A stretch of DNA of 38,202 nt from a virus: IMG/VR virus record IMGVR_UViG_3300030099_003974, positions 1-38,202 of that record, one strand, 5' to 3'. Position numbers and translations under genes: made by a program. Under the pieces are notes generated by a model that was given only the letters and a program-made list of their open reading frames with translations, was not told the DNA's origin and made no database searches. Below, one piece after another: positions 1 through 5,860 of this stretch. Position 1 is the first letter of the stretch; each line of letters starts with the position of its first letter.

Positions 1-99
1 TTCTGGCCCTATACTCTCTATAAGCTTATCCGCTTCTCGTACATTCCAATGTTCTTTAGGATATAACTTCATATGAACATTCATCACAATCTCTCGTAA
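1..99. repeat. Terminal direct repeat, left copy (99 bp)
   Basis: Bases 1-99 are identical to bases 38104-38202. This means the sequence closes into a circle of 38,103 bp or carries a terminal redundancy. The repeat lies inside a leftward gene (63 aa) that is complete only when the ends are joined, which favours circular closure. An exact 99-base overlap is also what a de Bruijn assembler leaves on a circular contig, so it should not be read as the biological terminal repeat without read evidence. Confidence 0.95.
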
Positions 100-141
100 T
101 CTTCTTAAATCTGTTTGGCTTAATGTTTGTAAAAATGACAT
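1..141 (-). CDS. 63-aa conserved small protein upstream of terminase, N-terminal part (split by the contig junction)
   Basis: The gene starts at an ATG at 141, preceded by a TAGGAG ribosome site, and runs leftward off the window start. It continues at the right end to a TGA at 38053. Joined, it encodes 63 residues beginning MSFLQTLSQTDLRRLREIV and containing a YPKEHWN stretch. It is charged, helical-looking and has no membrane segment. Its stop overlaps the terminase start as ATGA, so it is probably translationally coupled to the large terminase and belongs to the packaging block. Small proteins of this kind next to terminase are familiar from marine podoviruses, but I know no function for them. 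Confidence 0.8.
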   Translation of the reverse strand, partial: MSFLQTLSQTDLRRLREIVMNVHMKLYPKEHWNVREADKLIESIGPE

Positions 142-150
142 TTTTAACTC

Positions 151-237
151 CTAACGTTTGTGTTGTAGGTTTAAGGGAATTTCATCCCAATTTTTTAACC
201 CCCTGCTCTCTGTGGCTAACATCGCAAGGGGCCCCAC
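151..237 (-). CDS. 28-aa microprotein between small and large terminase
   Basis: This short leftward frame fills the gap between the terminase-like gene at 244 and the 63-aa gene starting at 141. From a GTG at 237 it encodes 28 residues containing the segment SRGLKNWDEIPLNLQ; an ATG at 222 would give 23 residues. A GGGG run about nine bases upstream of the ATG could serve as a ribosome site and favours the shorter form. The stop lies just before the ribosome site of the next gene. The close packing and protein-like composition support a real gene. Function is unknown. Confidence 0.5.
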   Translation of the reverse strand: MGPLAMLATESRGLKNWDEIPLNLQHKR

Positions 238-243
238 ATTAAA

Positions 244-681
244 TTAATCAACACCAAAGTTAATCTGCACTGCTGTAGTCGGTCTTGCTGGTTCGCTTCT
301 GATTCCAGCTCTGTCCATTAAGTCACGACTAGCTTCTAGTCTTACGTTACCAGACTTGTGTTGTAATAAATCTACCATAGTTGCCATTGCTTGACTACCG
401 TGCCACCCCAACACACTCAATGCCAATTCTTTTCTATAGTCCATAACATGTTGCTTTTGTGCGGTTCGCCACGCCCAAGCTTTGTTCGCACCTATGCGTC
501 TTGATGCTTCGGTTACGGTGCAACCGTCATGCAACACTGCATGAACTAAATCGGCTTGTTGTTGTGTGATTTTTGGATGGTTCTTAATTAGTATTTTTGA
601 AGTTTCTTGTATTTCGTCTAAAGGAACAACACCACGTTTATATTTATATTGTTGTTGTTTATCTGCATTACCTTTAGTCAT
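244..681 (-). CDS. Probable terminase small subunit (HTH DNA-binding)
   Basis: This 145-aa protein probably recognises the packaging site and hands DNA to the large terminase. Residues about 35-70 form a helix-turn-helix region of the phage terminase small-subunit type: a QQQADLVHAVL helix, a TVTEASRRIG helix, then the KAWAWRT recognition-helix region. The C-terminal half is helical and suits oligomerisation. The ATG at 681 was chosen over an in-frame TTG at 747 because that TTG lies inside a repeated regulatory motif (742-755). It is the first gene of the leftward packaging block and is followed by two small proteins and the large terminase across the junction. The assignment rests on position and the HTH pattern, not on a diagnostic motif. 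Confidence 0.65.
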   Translation of the reverse strand: MTKGNADKQQQYKYKRGVVPLDEIQETSKILIKNHPKITQQQADLVHAVLHDGCTVTEASRRIGANKAWAWRTAQKQHVMDYRKELALSVLGWHGSQAMATMVDLLQHKSGNVRLEASRDLMDRAGIRSEPARPTTAVQINFGVD

Positions 682-741
682 CTGTACCCCATTCTCAATT
701 AGCGTTATTGTGTACTTATAAGGTAATTGTTCCCAAATTGC

Positions 742-755
742 TGTCAATTCACATT
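742..755 (-). promoter_or_regulatory. Late-type regulatory motif, copy 1 (TGTGAATTG core)
   Basis: On the minus strand this reads AATGTGAATTGACA, identical over 14 bases to the copy at 6572-6585. It lies 64 bases upstream of the terminase small-subunit start at 681 and points the same way. The nine-base core TGTGAATTG occurs five times in the genome, always leftward and ahead of leftward genes, so a promoter or activator site is likely. No plausible -10 box sits consistently downstream of it in all copies. Confidence 0.65.
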
Positions 756-762
756 TTGTAAG

Positions 763-945
763 TCATTGATATAACAAACGAATTTCATCGAGAAATTGTT
801 TGTTATTAGACCAGTCAGTAGTTATTGTGGTACCAGAAATTAGCCATTTTCCCATCGAGGAAAAATGTCTAATGATACTTTTTTCTTTTTCATTAATATT
901 GTAAAAAGTATAGCTCCAGCGAAAACCATGATGTGTAAGTACACA
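763..945 (-). pseudogene. Possible decayed leftward gene (60-codon open frame without start)
   Basis: Sixty codons are open on the minus strand, ending at a TGA at 763-765 only nine bases before regulatory motif copy 1. The translation looks protein-like (for example HHGFRWSYTFYN and GKWLISGTTITTDWS). The only ATG in the frame is at 855, giving 30 aa, and it has no ribosome site. Upstream of the TGA at 946-948 the same frame stays open for about 45 more codons. A remnant of a real gene is therefore possible, but so is chance openness in structured DNA. The GFRWSY segment recalls the C-terminal tails of some phage HNH-type endonucleases; this resemblance is weak. Confidence 0.3.
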
Positions 946-948
946 TCA
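929..948. repeat. Perfect 8-bp inverted repeat, hairpin A (TGATGTGT stem)
   Basis: The sequence TGATGTGT-AAGT-ACACATCA is a perfect hairpin. The same 8-base arms recur at 1093-1111 around a three-base loop. Repeated palindromic arms about 160 bases apart in a divergent control region could be operators for a dimeric regulator or paired RNA hairpins. Confidence 0.75.
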
Positions 949-1092
949 GGAATTTGTCTCAACGGCTATACGCCGCACTCGCCAAATACACGCTGTCGTT
1001 CTTAGTGTAGAATCATCATCAGAAGTTTCTGCGAACGAATCGTACTCAAAGCAAGAAAAATTAAGTAAAGAAAACGAACATTACCCTCCTAC

Positions 1093-1111
1093 TGATGTGT
1101 TTCACACATCA
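1093..1111. repeat. Perfect 8-bp inverted repeat, hairpin B (TGATGTGT stem)
   Basis: The sequence TGATGTGT-TTC-ACACATCA has the same arms as hairpin A. An outer stem of about six pairs (the ACCCTC and GGGGGT sides, near 1083-1088 and 1114-1119) can extend it. The identical arms with a different loop argue for selection on the arms themselves. Confidence 0.75.
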
Positions 1112-1401
1112 AAGGGGGTCCCAATAATCGTAAATCTAGTTTTTTTCTAAGAAGAAACTTTTTAGCGGTACATCTTTCTATTAAGTGAACGCCTTCCGAA
1201 GTCGGAAGTCGTACTTATTATTGATAGAAAGACGTTCTTATTAAGTTTGTATTACTTCGTAATACAGGAAAAAGTTTGAAAATAACAAGATTTATTCTTG
1301 ACTAAAGTTTTCTTGTTGGAGTCCGTAAAAATTCGTTATCAGAAACGTTCTGATGAAGATTTAGCCAATATCGGCATAACCTAGACAGAAAGGAGTACAT
1401 C

Positions 1402-1614
1402 ATGTCTAAAAAAATCTTATTAAAAACTAACGTAAAGTCAAAATTAACCTGGAGACCAGATCCAGAGCCAATAGATTTACCTGAGGCAATGGAGTTGTTT
1501 ATGTATCCAAACGATACAGCAAGAATAGCGTCAGATGAAATACGACAAGCTCAAGAATCTGGCGATGAACAACGAGTATCCGAATTGGTCGAACTATATA
1601 AAGCCAATATATAA
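1402..1614 (+). CDS. Hypothetical early protein (70 aa)
   Basis: This is the first rightward gene after the structured spacer, with a strong AGAAAGGAG ribosome site seven bases before ATG. The product is small and mildly acidic, with a lysine-rich N-terminus, a WRPDPEPIDLPEAMELF segment and a charged helical C-terminus. There is no membrane segment, signal peptide or known motif. As the first early gene it could act on the host or on transcription, but the sequence gives no direct sign of that. Confidence 0.8.
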   Translation: MSKKILLKTNVKSKLTWRPDPEPIDLPEAMELFMYPNDTARIASDEIRQAQESGDEQRVSELVELYKANI

Positions 1615-1672
1615 TTTATAACTAAAGGGTAGGTAATCCAACTTGCCCTTTACAACTCTAGAGGAGGTCAAT

Positions 1673-2380
1673 ATGACACAACCAATCTTAAATTCAAACG
1701 CTACAATATCAATAGACCATAAAGCTGGTAGTAGCCCAGTATTAGACCAAATACCAGAGCACACTCAAGACGAATTAGCTCAATTATCAGCAGAAAGATG
1801 GTCTGGGATGTGTTTACCAACAGAAAAATCCTTAAACAACTTTGGTTATCACATGACATTAGCCCTATCTTCGTTAAACGAGTTAACAAGTGAAGATAGA
1901 ATAGCATGTATGAAATTAGCTGATGGATTTTTAACTGTAGCTGAAAATAAGCGTGACGCAACAGCAGACGAAGGACAATCTGTCAAAAAGCAACTTCAAA
2001 ATCATATGAGAAATTCAGATGGTGGAGATATAGATGTAAATAAACAGATGAAACTTGAAGAAAAGATTGCCAGATTGCGTCAGCAATGGTGCGTCTTAAA
2101 AGAGTCAGTAACAGTATTAGAAACTGTAAGAGAAAGAATGATTACAGAGCTAGGAATTCAAAGCTGGCCCAAGAGATATAATCGTAAAGAAACGCAAAGA
2201 AGTCGTAAATCTATTACAAGAATATCTGCGGACAGTCCAGAGTTTCAAGCAATAGTAAGAGAATGTAGAACATCACGAAAAACAAAGAAGTCTATTGTTT
2301 ATAAGCCAAAATATAATGGTATAGATAATAAGGCATCGGAAGTAGAATATATCGTGCCATGTGATACAGAAATAAAATAG
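1673..2380 (+). CDS. Hypothetical early protein with central coiled coil (235 aa)
   Basis: The ATG at 1673 follows a near-perfect GAGGAGG ribosome site, so the in-frame TTG at 1643 was not used. The protein has a polar N-terminal 40 residues, a helical middle, a likely coiled coil near residues 120-155 (MKLEEKIARLRQQWCVLKES) and a basic C-terminal third rich in Arg and Lys (KRYNRKETQRSRKS), which could bind nucleic acid. No catalytic motif was recognised. A hairpin at 2398-2440 follows the stop. Confidence 0.8.
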   Translation: MTQPILNSNATISIDHKAGSSPVLDQIPEHTQDELAQLSAERWSGMCLPTEKSLNNFGYHMTLALSSLNELTSEDRIACMKLADGFLTVAENKRDATADEGQSVKKQLQNHMRNSDGGDIDVNKQMKLEEKIARLRQQWCVLKESVTVLETVRERMITELGIQSWPKRYNRKETQRSRKSITRISADSPEFQAIVRECRTSRKTKKSIVYKPKYNGIDNKASEVEYIVPCDTEIK

Positions 2381-2397
2381 CAATTAAGCTATCAATC

Positions 2398-2440
2398 ACT
2401 TACTCTCTAGATTCCAATTCGTGGTCGCTAGGGAGTAAGT
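2398..2440 (+). other. Intercistronic hairpin 1 with GTGGTCG loop
   Basis: A 13-bp stem with one G-T pair is formed by 2398-2410 and 2428-2440 (ACTTACTCTCTAG with CTAGGGAGTAAGT). The 17-base loop ends GTGGTCG next to CTAG. No strong T-run follows, so it is a weak terminator, or an RNA processing or protection element. Its loop sequence recurs in the next spacers. Confidence 0.7.
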
Positions 2441-2467
2441 ATTTATTAATTATAAGGAGTACCTCAA

Positions 2468-2653
2468 ATGAAAAATAAAGAATTAGAACAAAAAATTAAC
2501 GAATTAGAATTTGCAATAGATCAGCAAGGACTGGCAATTAGAATTCTAGAAAATCAAGTTAGAGACTTAACAAGACCAACAAAAATAGATAAAGTTAAAC
2601 AAAAGTTGGCAACAACAAAAAAGTATATTCCAAAACTAGTTTGGACTAATTAA
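2468..2653 (+). CDS. Small SlyX-like coiled-coil protein (61 aa)
   Basis: The ATG follows an AAGGAG ribosome site. Residues 3-36 form heptad-type leucine and isoleucine repeats (LEQKINELEFAIDQQGLAIR), a pattern like the short coiled-coil SlyX family, and the C-terminus is basic (DKVKQKLATTKKYIPKL). It probably dimerises. No function is known. It is followed directly by a strong intrinsic terminator, so it probably ends the first early transcription unit. Confidence 0.75.
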   Translation: MKNKELEQKINELEFAIDQQGLAIRILENQVRDLTRPTKIDKVKQKLATTKKYIPKLVWTN

Positions 2654-2667
2654 CCCCTCTAGGTTAA

Positions 2668-2714
2668 TAACCTAACTAGCTCCCAAGTGGTCGCTAGTTA
2701 GGTTACTTTTTTTT
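2668..2714 (+). terminator. Strong intrinsic terminator with GTGGTC loop
   Basis: A perfect 13-bp stem (TAACCTAACTAGC, 2668-2680, with its complement at 2693-2705) surrounds the 12-base loop TCCCAAGTGGTC and is followed by C and eight T. An upstream AGGTTA (2661-2666) repeats the 3' arm and could compete for the 5' arm, so attenuation is conceivable. The loop resembles that of the hairpin at 2398-2440. Confidence 0.9.
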
Positions 2715-2753
2715 CGATAATAATAAGCCAAAAATAGAAATGAAATTCCTAGC

Positions 2754-2786
2754 CCTTCTACAATCAGCAAAGCTGATTTCCGAAGG
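2754..2786. other. Hairpin upstream of the membrane-protein gene
   Basis: AATCAGC-AAA-GCTGATT (2762-2778) is flanked by CCTTC (2754-2758) and GAAGG (2782-2786), giving a two-part stem. No T-run follows. It ends 35 bases before the next gene start. Confidence 0.6.
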
Positions 2787-2821
2787 CCCGGGTTTAAGCC
2801 TCATACCCTTTGGAGAAAATT

Positions 2822-3115
2822 ATGGAATATTTAATATTCGGTCTTATAGCTGGTACAGCATTTATATTATTATTTGCTAAAATAGGATTAAAAAAAATAG
2901 CTAATTATGAAATTATTGTAGATATTTTATCTACAGTAGGATTAGTTATCATGTTTGCAGGAACTTTTGCAGGAATGGTAGCAGGACTACTGGGGGGTAT
3001 TTTTATTTCTGTATTTTTATTTATATACAAAAGAACACTTGGTTATCAAAAGCCAATAATTAAAAAAATGAAATTAAAATGGGTTGACCAAGATGCTAAG
3101 TGGCAATCCAAATAA
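2822..3115 (+). CDS. Small membrane protein, two to three TM segments (97 aa)
   Basis: The ATG at 2822 sits nine bases after TGGAG; an in-frame TTG at 2810 overlaps that ribosome site and was rejected. Hydrophobic stretches lie at residues about 3-20 (YLIFGLIAGTAFILLFA), 34-53 and 55-75, glycine-rich in the last two. The C-terminus is basic and soluble. It should sit in the inner membrane. Lying in the early arm and not in the lysis block, it may alter the host envelope or exclude other phages, but that is a guess from location. Confidence 0.8.
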   Translation: MEYLIFGLIAGTAFILLFAKIGLKKIANYEIIVDILSTVGLVIMFAGTFAGMVAGLLGGIFISVFLFIYKRTLGYQKPIIKKMKLKWVDQDAKWQSK

Positions 3116-3117
3116 AG

Positions 3118-3152
3118 TCTCTCTGGTAGACTGCAGTAAGTCCAGTAAGAGA
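3118..3152 (+). other. Hairpin just after the membrane-protein stop
   Basis: The paired segments are TCTCT with AGAGA, CTG with CAG, and GACT with AGTC, separated by short bulges. It starts three bases after the stop codon at 3115. No T-run follows. Confidence 0.5.
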
Positions 3153-3155
3153 TCA

Positions 3156-3189
3156 GATAGGTACTATGTATACAGGTCGCTATCCTATC
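3156..3189 (+). other. Intercistronic hairpin 3 with AGGTCGCTA loop
   Basis: GATAGG (3156-3161) pairs with CCTATC (3184-3189). The unpaired part contains AGGTCGCTA (3175-3183), matching the loop side of the hairpins at 2398 and 2668. It lies in the 193-base spacer before ssb. Confidence 0.55.
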
Positions 3190-3216
3190 AGATGAGGTTA
3201 TACGTGATGCCTCAAG

Positions 3217-3256
3217 CTCTACGTTGGTTTGATTTCACAGTTAAGCCAATGTAGAG
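3217..3256 (+). other. Hairpin in the ssb leader
   Basis: CTCTAC pairs with GTAGAG and, after one mismatch, TTGG with CCAA. The loop is 18 bases. It ends 52 bases before the ssb start and has no T-run, so a leader element is more likely than a terminator. Confidence 0.55.
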
Positions 3257-3308
3257 TATTATAAATAAGCGTATATTTCAACAATTTAACAATGAAGGGA
3301 AACAAATC

Positions 3309-3731
3309 ATGTCATACGCAAACATAACAATCTTAGGTAACGTAGGTGCAAAACCAGTAGTAAGAACTGTTGGTGATACACAAGGAGCATCATTTAACAT
3401 TGCTGTAACAGAACAATATAAAAGCAAAGGTCAAATGGTAAAAAAAACACATTGGTATACTGTAGACGCTATTGGTGCTTTAGTATCTAATGTAATTGTG
3501 CCTTATATTGATAAAGGTTCAACAGTTTTAGTTTCTGGTATGCCACAAATAGATAACTATGAATCAAAAACTTTAGTTGATGGCAACGGAAACCCAGCCA
3601 AATTAACAAGAATGAAAGTAAATATTTCAGGATTTGGTGGAACGCTTAAATTAGTAGCTTCTAAAAATGCTGGTAAAGGAGCAAGTGTAAAAACTAATAA
3701 TGATATTCCTGAAGATGATATTCCTTTTTAG
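3309..3731 (+). CDS. ssb: Single-stranded DNA-binding protein
   Basis: The 140-aa product coats single-stranded DNA during replication and recombination. Residues 1-115 show the bacterial SSB OB-fold pattern: a start of MSYANITILGNVGAKPVVR, the SFNIAVTEQYKSKGQ segment with THWYTV, and KGSTVLVSGMPQI. A flexible Gly/Ser/Lys linker follows, then the acidic tail DIPEDDIPF, which in SSBs recruits other replication proteins. The tail matches bacterial SSB C-termini closely enough that it could contact host partners, fitting a phage without its own polymerase. The ribosome site GAAGGGA lies about ten bases upstream. Confidence 0.95.
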   Translation: MSYANITILGNVGAKPVVRTVGDTQGASFNIAVTEQYKSKGQMVKKTHWYTVDAIGALVSNVIVPYIDKGSTVLVSGMPQIDNYESKTLVDGNGNPAKLTRMKVNISGFGGTLKLVASKNAGKGASVKTNNDIPEDDIPF

Positions 3732-3763
3732 TGAGTTATATACTGTAATTCTAGAGAGGAAGT

Positions 3764-3789
3764 GGCGGTAGGGGTACTCACTTGCCGCC
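3764..3789 (+). other. GC-rich hairpin after ssb
   Basis: GGCGG (3764-3768) pairs with CCGCC (3785-3789), extendable by two pairs. The left side lies in AGTGGCGGTAG, resembling the AAGTGGTCGCTAG loop of the terminator at 2668. A run of A follows, not T, so rightward termination is unlikely. Confidence 0.6.
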
Positions 3790-3835
3790 GCATCAAAAAA
3801 CATAATAAAAACAATAACTTAGGGAGTTAAGCCTC

Positions 3836-4084
3836 ATGGGTAGAATGTCTGATTTAGATATAGAAAGACAAGAAAATCAAACAGAAGAAGAAAGATTACA
3901 TGAAGAAGATATGGATCACAAACAAATGTTATCGGAGCTTCAAGTAGAGGCTTACAATAAAGGTTTTAAAGATGGATTAAAAACAGCCAGACATGAATAT
4001 AAAGAAATATCTGATTATAATATTAGTAAATATGAAGAAAGTTTAGATAAAATGATAAAATCAAAGGAGAAACCTAAAAAATGA
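3836..4084 (+). CDS. Hypothetical acidic helical protein (82 aa)
   Basis: An AGGGAG ribosome site precedes the ATG at 3836; a second ATG at 3845 is possible. The product is highly charged: an acidic first half (RQENQTEEERLHEEDMDHK), a helical middle (YNKGFKDGLKTARHEYK) and a lysine-rich end. It is probably a single long helix or coiled coil. The ATGA overlap with the next gene suggests coupled translation. No family was recognised. Confidence 0.75.
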   Translation: MGRMSDLDIERQENQTEEERLHEEDMDHKQMLSELQVEAYNKGFKDGLKTARHEYKEISDYNISKYEESLDKMIKSKEKPKK

Positions 4085-4290
4085 CACCATCATTTAGGCG
4101 TAAAGCCTCATTTCTAGGTACATTTATACTTATACACATGATTTCCAGTATAAGTATATTATTTGCTTTATTATTAGTAGGAATAAATCCCACATTACTT
4201 GTATCTGTGCTAGGTGCACCGTTATGGATAACTGTGTGTATATGTTCTTGGAACTTAACCAAAAAATTTCGTAGAAGGAGAATGATATGA
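4081..4290 (+). CDS. Small membrane protein, two TM segments (69 aa)
   Basis: It overlaps the preceding gene as ATGA and the next gene at 4287-4290. A basic N-terminus (FRRKASF) is followed by two hydrophobic segments, about residues 10-33 (LGTFILIHMISSISILFALL) and 38-57, and a strongly basic tail (KKFRRRR). The positive-inside rule predicts both ends in the cytoplasm. It is the second early membrane protein in this phage. Function is unknown. Confidence 0.75.
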   Translation: MTPSFRRKASFLGTFILIHMISSISILFALLLVGINPTLLVSVLGAPLWITVCICSWNLTKKFRRRRMI

Positions 4291-4958
4291 AAAAAGTAAC
4301 AATAAAAACAATAGCCAACAGTAGACCTTTAACAAAAGATCAAAAAAACTATTGGGATCAAAGACTTACAGACATAATTTTTGAAAAACGTAAAGAATTA
4401 GAATCTGAACATGAAGAAAAAATTTCAAAAGAAGTAAATAAAAAAATAAATTATTATCAAAATTCTTATGAAATAAAACCTTTAATAAAAAAATTCTACA
4501 AAATACAAGAAGAAATAAAAGAATTAAAAGAAATATATAATGAAAAAGAAATATATTTAAATGGAAAAATAAAAAATGTATGCGATTTAATTCAAGAAAA
4601 ATTAAATAATAATGATTTTTATGAAAATTTTACTAAAGAAATAAAAGAACATAATGATGAGGTTTCTTATGATTATCAAATTAAATATTGGAATTTAGAT
4701 CAAAAAGGAATAAAAGGTTTAATGACATTTTGGGAAACATTAGCTGATGAAGAAGTTAGATTAGAACTATCTAAACATAATGTAGATCTTAAAAAATTAG
4801 ACAATGCATTAATTCAAATGAAAGACGCTTTGCAAATGCAAAATGTTCCAAGTTCATTTTTTAATTTAATAAAGCATTTATTTCTTGAAAATAAAATATC
4901 TGCTGAAAGTATTCTAAATAGCGATATTAATCCACAAGAAAAAATAACTAAGCAATAG
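4287..4958 (+). CDS. Hypothetical Lys/Glu-rich coiled-coil protein (223 aa)
   Basis: The ATG follows GAAGGAG, and the start overlaps the preceding stop. The protein is almost wholly helical in character, with long Lys/Glu-rich stretches (residues about 30-95), which suggest a coiled coil, and a less charged C-terminal half. Codon use is very A-rich, as in its neighbours. No known domain was recognised, and nothing indicates catalysis. Confidence 0.75.
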   Translation: MKKVTIKTIANSRPLTKDQKNYWDQRLTDIIFEKRKELESEHEEKISKEVNKKINYYQNSYEIKPLIKKFYKIQEEIKELKEIYNEKEIYLNGKIKNVCDLIQEKLNNNDFYENFTKEIKEHNDEVSYDYQIKYWNLDQKGIKGLMTFWETLADEEVRLELSKHNVDLKKLDNALIQMKDALQMQNVPSSFFNLIKHLFLENKISAESILNSDINPQEKITKQ

Positions 4959-4966
4959 GAGGCATT

Positions 4967-5209
4967 ATGGCTTTTGATATAAAAAATCTTGTAATAACAA
5001 AAATTACAACAAAAAAAAGTTATTATAATGAAAAAACAAAAAAACATGTAGATTACAAAAATCCTAAAATAACTAAATCTATTGTATATACACAAGAAGA
5101 TGTTTATGATGGATTTCAGCTTGTAGAAATATGCAATTTTTGGAAAAAACAAGCTAATCCCTGGGGGGATGAAGTAGAAGTAAAATTTAATATTTTAGAG
5201 GATTACTAA
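4967..5209 (+). CDS. Hypothetical protein (80 aa)
   Basis: A strong TAGGAGG ribosome site precedes the ATG. The product mixes beta-type segments (KNLVITKITTKKSYY) with aromatic residues near the C-terminus (FWKKQANPWGDEVEVKF). It is soluble and basic in the first half. No family was recognised. It is packed two bases ahead of the next gene. Confidence 0.7.
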   Translation: MAFDIKNLVITKITTKKSYYNEKTKKHVDYKNPKITKSIVYTQEDVYDGFQLVEICNFWKKQANPWGDEVEVKFNILEDY

Positions 5210-5211
5210 TA

Positions 5212-5394
5212 ATGTTAAAAATAGAAGATAAAGTTCAAGTACAATATTTTGATGAAGAAGGCAAAGCAACAAAAGATTATGCAATTATAATAGGTCGTAG
5301 CTTTTCTGATAAACCAAAATATGATTTAATTGTAACAAAAAATAAATTTAAATTAAGTAATATAGATGAAAAATCAATTACTCTAACATCTTGA
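5212..5394 (+). CDS. Hypothetical small beta-rich protein (60 aa)
   Basis: The start lies two bases after the preceding stop with a weak AGAGGA ribosome site. The sequence alternates hydrophobic and charged residues (KVQVQYFDEEGKATKDYAII), which suggests a small beta-barrel or SH3-like fold. It ends the first rightward block and overlaps the tail of the leftward gene at 5378 by 17 bases, a convergent arrangement with no terminator between. Confidence 0.7.
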   Translation: MLKIEDKVQVQYFDEEGKATKDYAIIIGRSFSDKPKYDLIVTKNKFKLSNIDEKSITLTS

Positions 5395-5860
5395 TTTTAT
5401 TAAGTTTTTTATGATTTAAATTATCAGACAATTTTAAGCGATTGCGATGAAACTCAATTTTACTTAATAAATTTTTACGTTCAACCCATTCGCTTCTAAT
5501 TGGCTCTATAAATTCAGCAGGAGTAGGTATTTTACAGAACGTATGTGTTTCTAATAACTTTAAAACGCCTCGTTCCCATAAATCAGCAGGAATATCTGAT
5601 AAAAGTTTTTCAAATCCTTTATAAGTAAAACTATCAGGTTCACGACATCCAAGCATTTTAGCAGTAAAAGCAATACCTTTACGTATTCTTTCTGGCCCTG
5701 CACCTTTTAATAAACGAAGTATAGATAACTCTGCATCATCTAAAAAATCATCAGCTTGTTCAAATTTTAATTCTTTAATAGGAATAAAAATAGCTTCATT
5801 TAAACGATTTTTAACCATTTCTAAAGATGTAACTTGTTTTTCTGTTAGTTCATTTGCCAT
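5378..5860 (-). CDS. Possible replicative helicase loader (G40P loader/inhibitor-like), 160 aa
   Basis: This is the last gene of the leftward three-gene island. The helical product carries, near residues 85-125, a pattern seen in phage helicase loader/inhibitor proteins: YKGFEKLLSDIPADLWERG, then THTFCKIPTPAEF. If correct, it would load the host DnaB helicase on phage DNA, which would make sense because no phage helicase or polymerase is visible. The resemblance is to a short motif only, so the call is tentative. Its start overlaps the end of the resolvase gene by 11 bases, so the two are likely co-translated. Confidence 0.4.
   Translation of the reverse strand: MANELTEKQVTSLEMVKNRLNEAIFIPIKELKFEQADDFLDDAELSILRLLKGAGPERIRKGIAFTAKMLGCREPDSFTYKGFEKLLSDIPADLWERGVLKLLETHTFCKIPTPAEFIEPIRSEWVERKNLLSKIEFHRNRLKLSDNLNHKKLNKIKMLE

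Larger units (their letters stand above)
929..1354 (+). ncRNA. Candidate structured RNA or leader ahead of the early arm
   Basis: At least seven hairpins occur in 426 bases. The most elaborate is 1173-1232, where four stems nest in order: TCTTTCTAT with ATAGAAAGA, TAAGT with ACTTA, ACG with CGT, and CTTCCG with CGGAAG around an AAGT loop. Further hairpins are GTATTAC-TTC-GTAATAC at 1249-1265 and ATCAGAA-ACG-TTCTGAT at 1338-1354. The segment 1284-1317 can form two mutually exclusive stems. Strand is assumed from the downstream gene. It matches no RNA family I can name. Confidence 0.35.
757..1401. other. 645-bp divergent spacer with dense hairpins and no clear gene
   Basis: This spacer separates the leftward packaging genes from the rightward early arm. 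It has no normal start-to-stop gene longer than about 30 codons. It is richer in GC than its surroundings, especially at 950-1120. Hairpins seen: 929-948, 963-975, 1093-1111, 1173-1232, 1249-1265, 1284-1317 and 1338-1354. Loops of AAGT or TTC recur. It could hold divergent promoters, an origin, the packaging site or a structured RNA; nothing in the sequence decides between these. No convincing sigma-70 promoter was found in it. Confidence 0.7.

Noticed and set aside
931-1149. Rightward open frame of about 70 codons without a start
   Set aside because: It has no ATG, GTG or TTG, and it overlaps hairpins A and B and the leftward frame; it may merely mirror past coding on the other strand.
1701-1961. 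Leftward open frame with hydrophobic composition
   Set aside because: It lies wholly opposite a rightward gene with an excellent ribosome site and shows no start signal of its own.
2740-2880. Rightward frame starting MKFLALLQSAKLISEGPG
   Set aside because: No ribosome site, covers the hairpin at 2754-2786 and overlaps the membrane-protein gene in another frame; chance or relic is more likely.
3207-3254. 15-aa frame (MPQALRWFDFTVKPM) in the ssb leader
   Set aside because: A GAGG lies about ten bases upstream, so it is possible, but its length and the overlapping hairpin at 3217-3256 give too little support.
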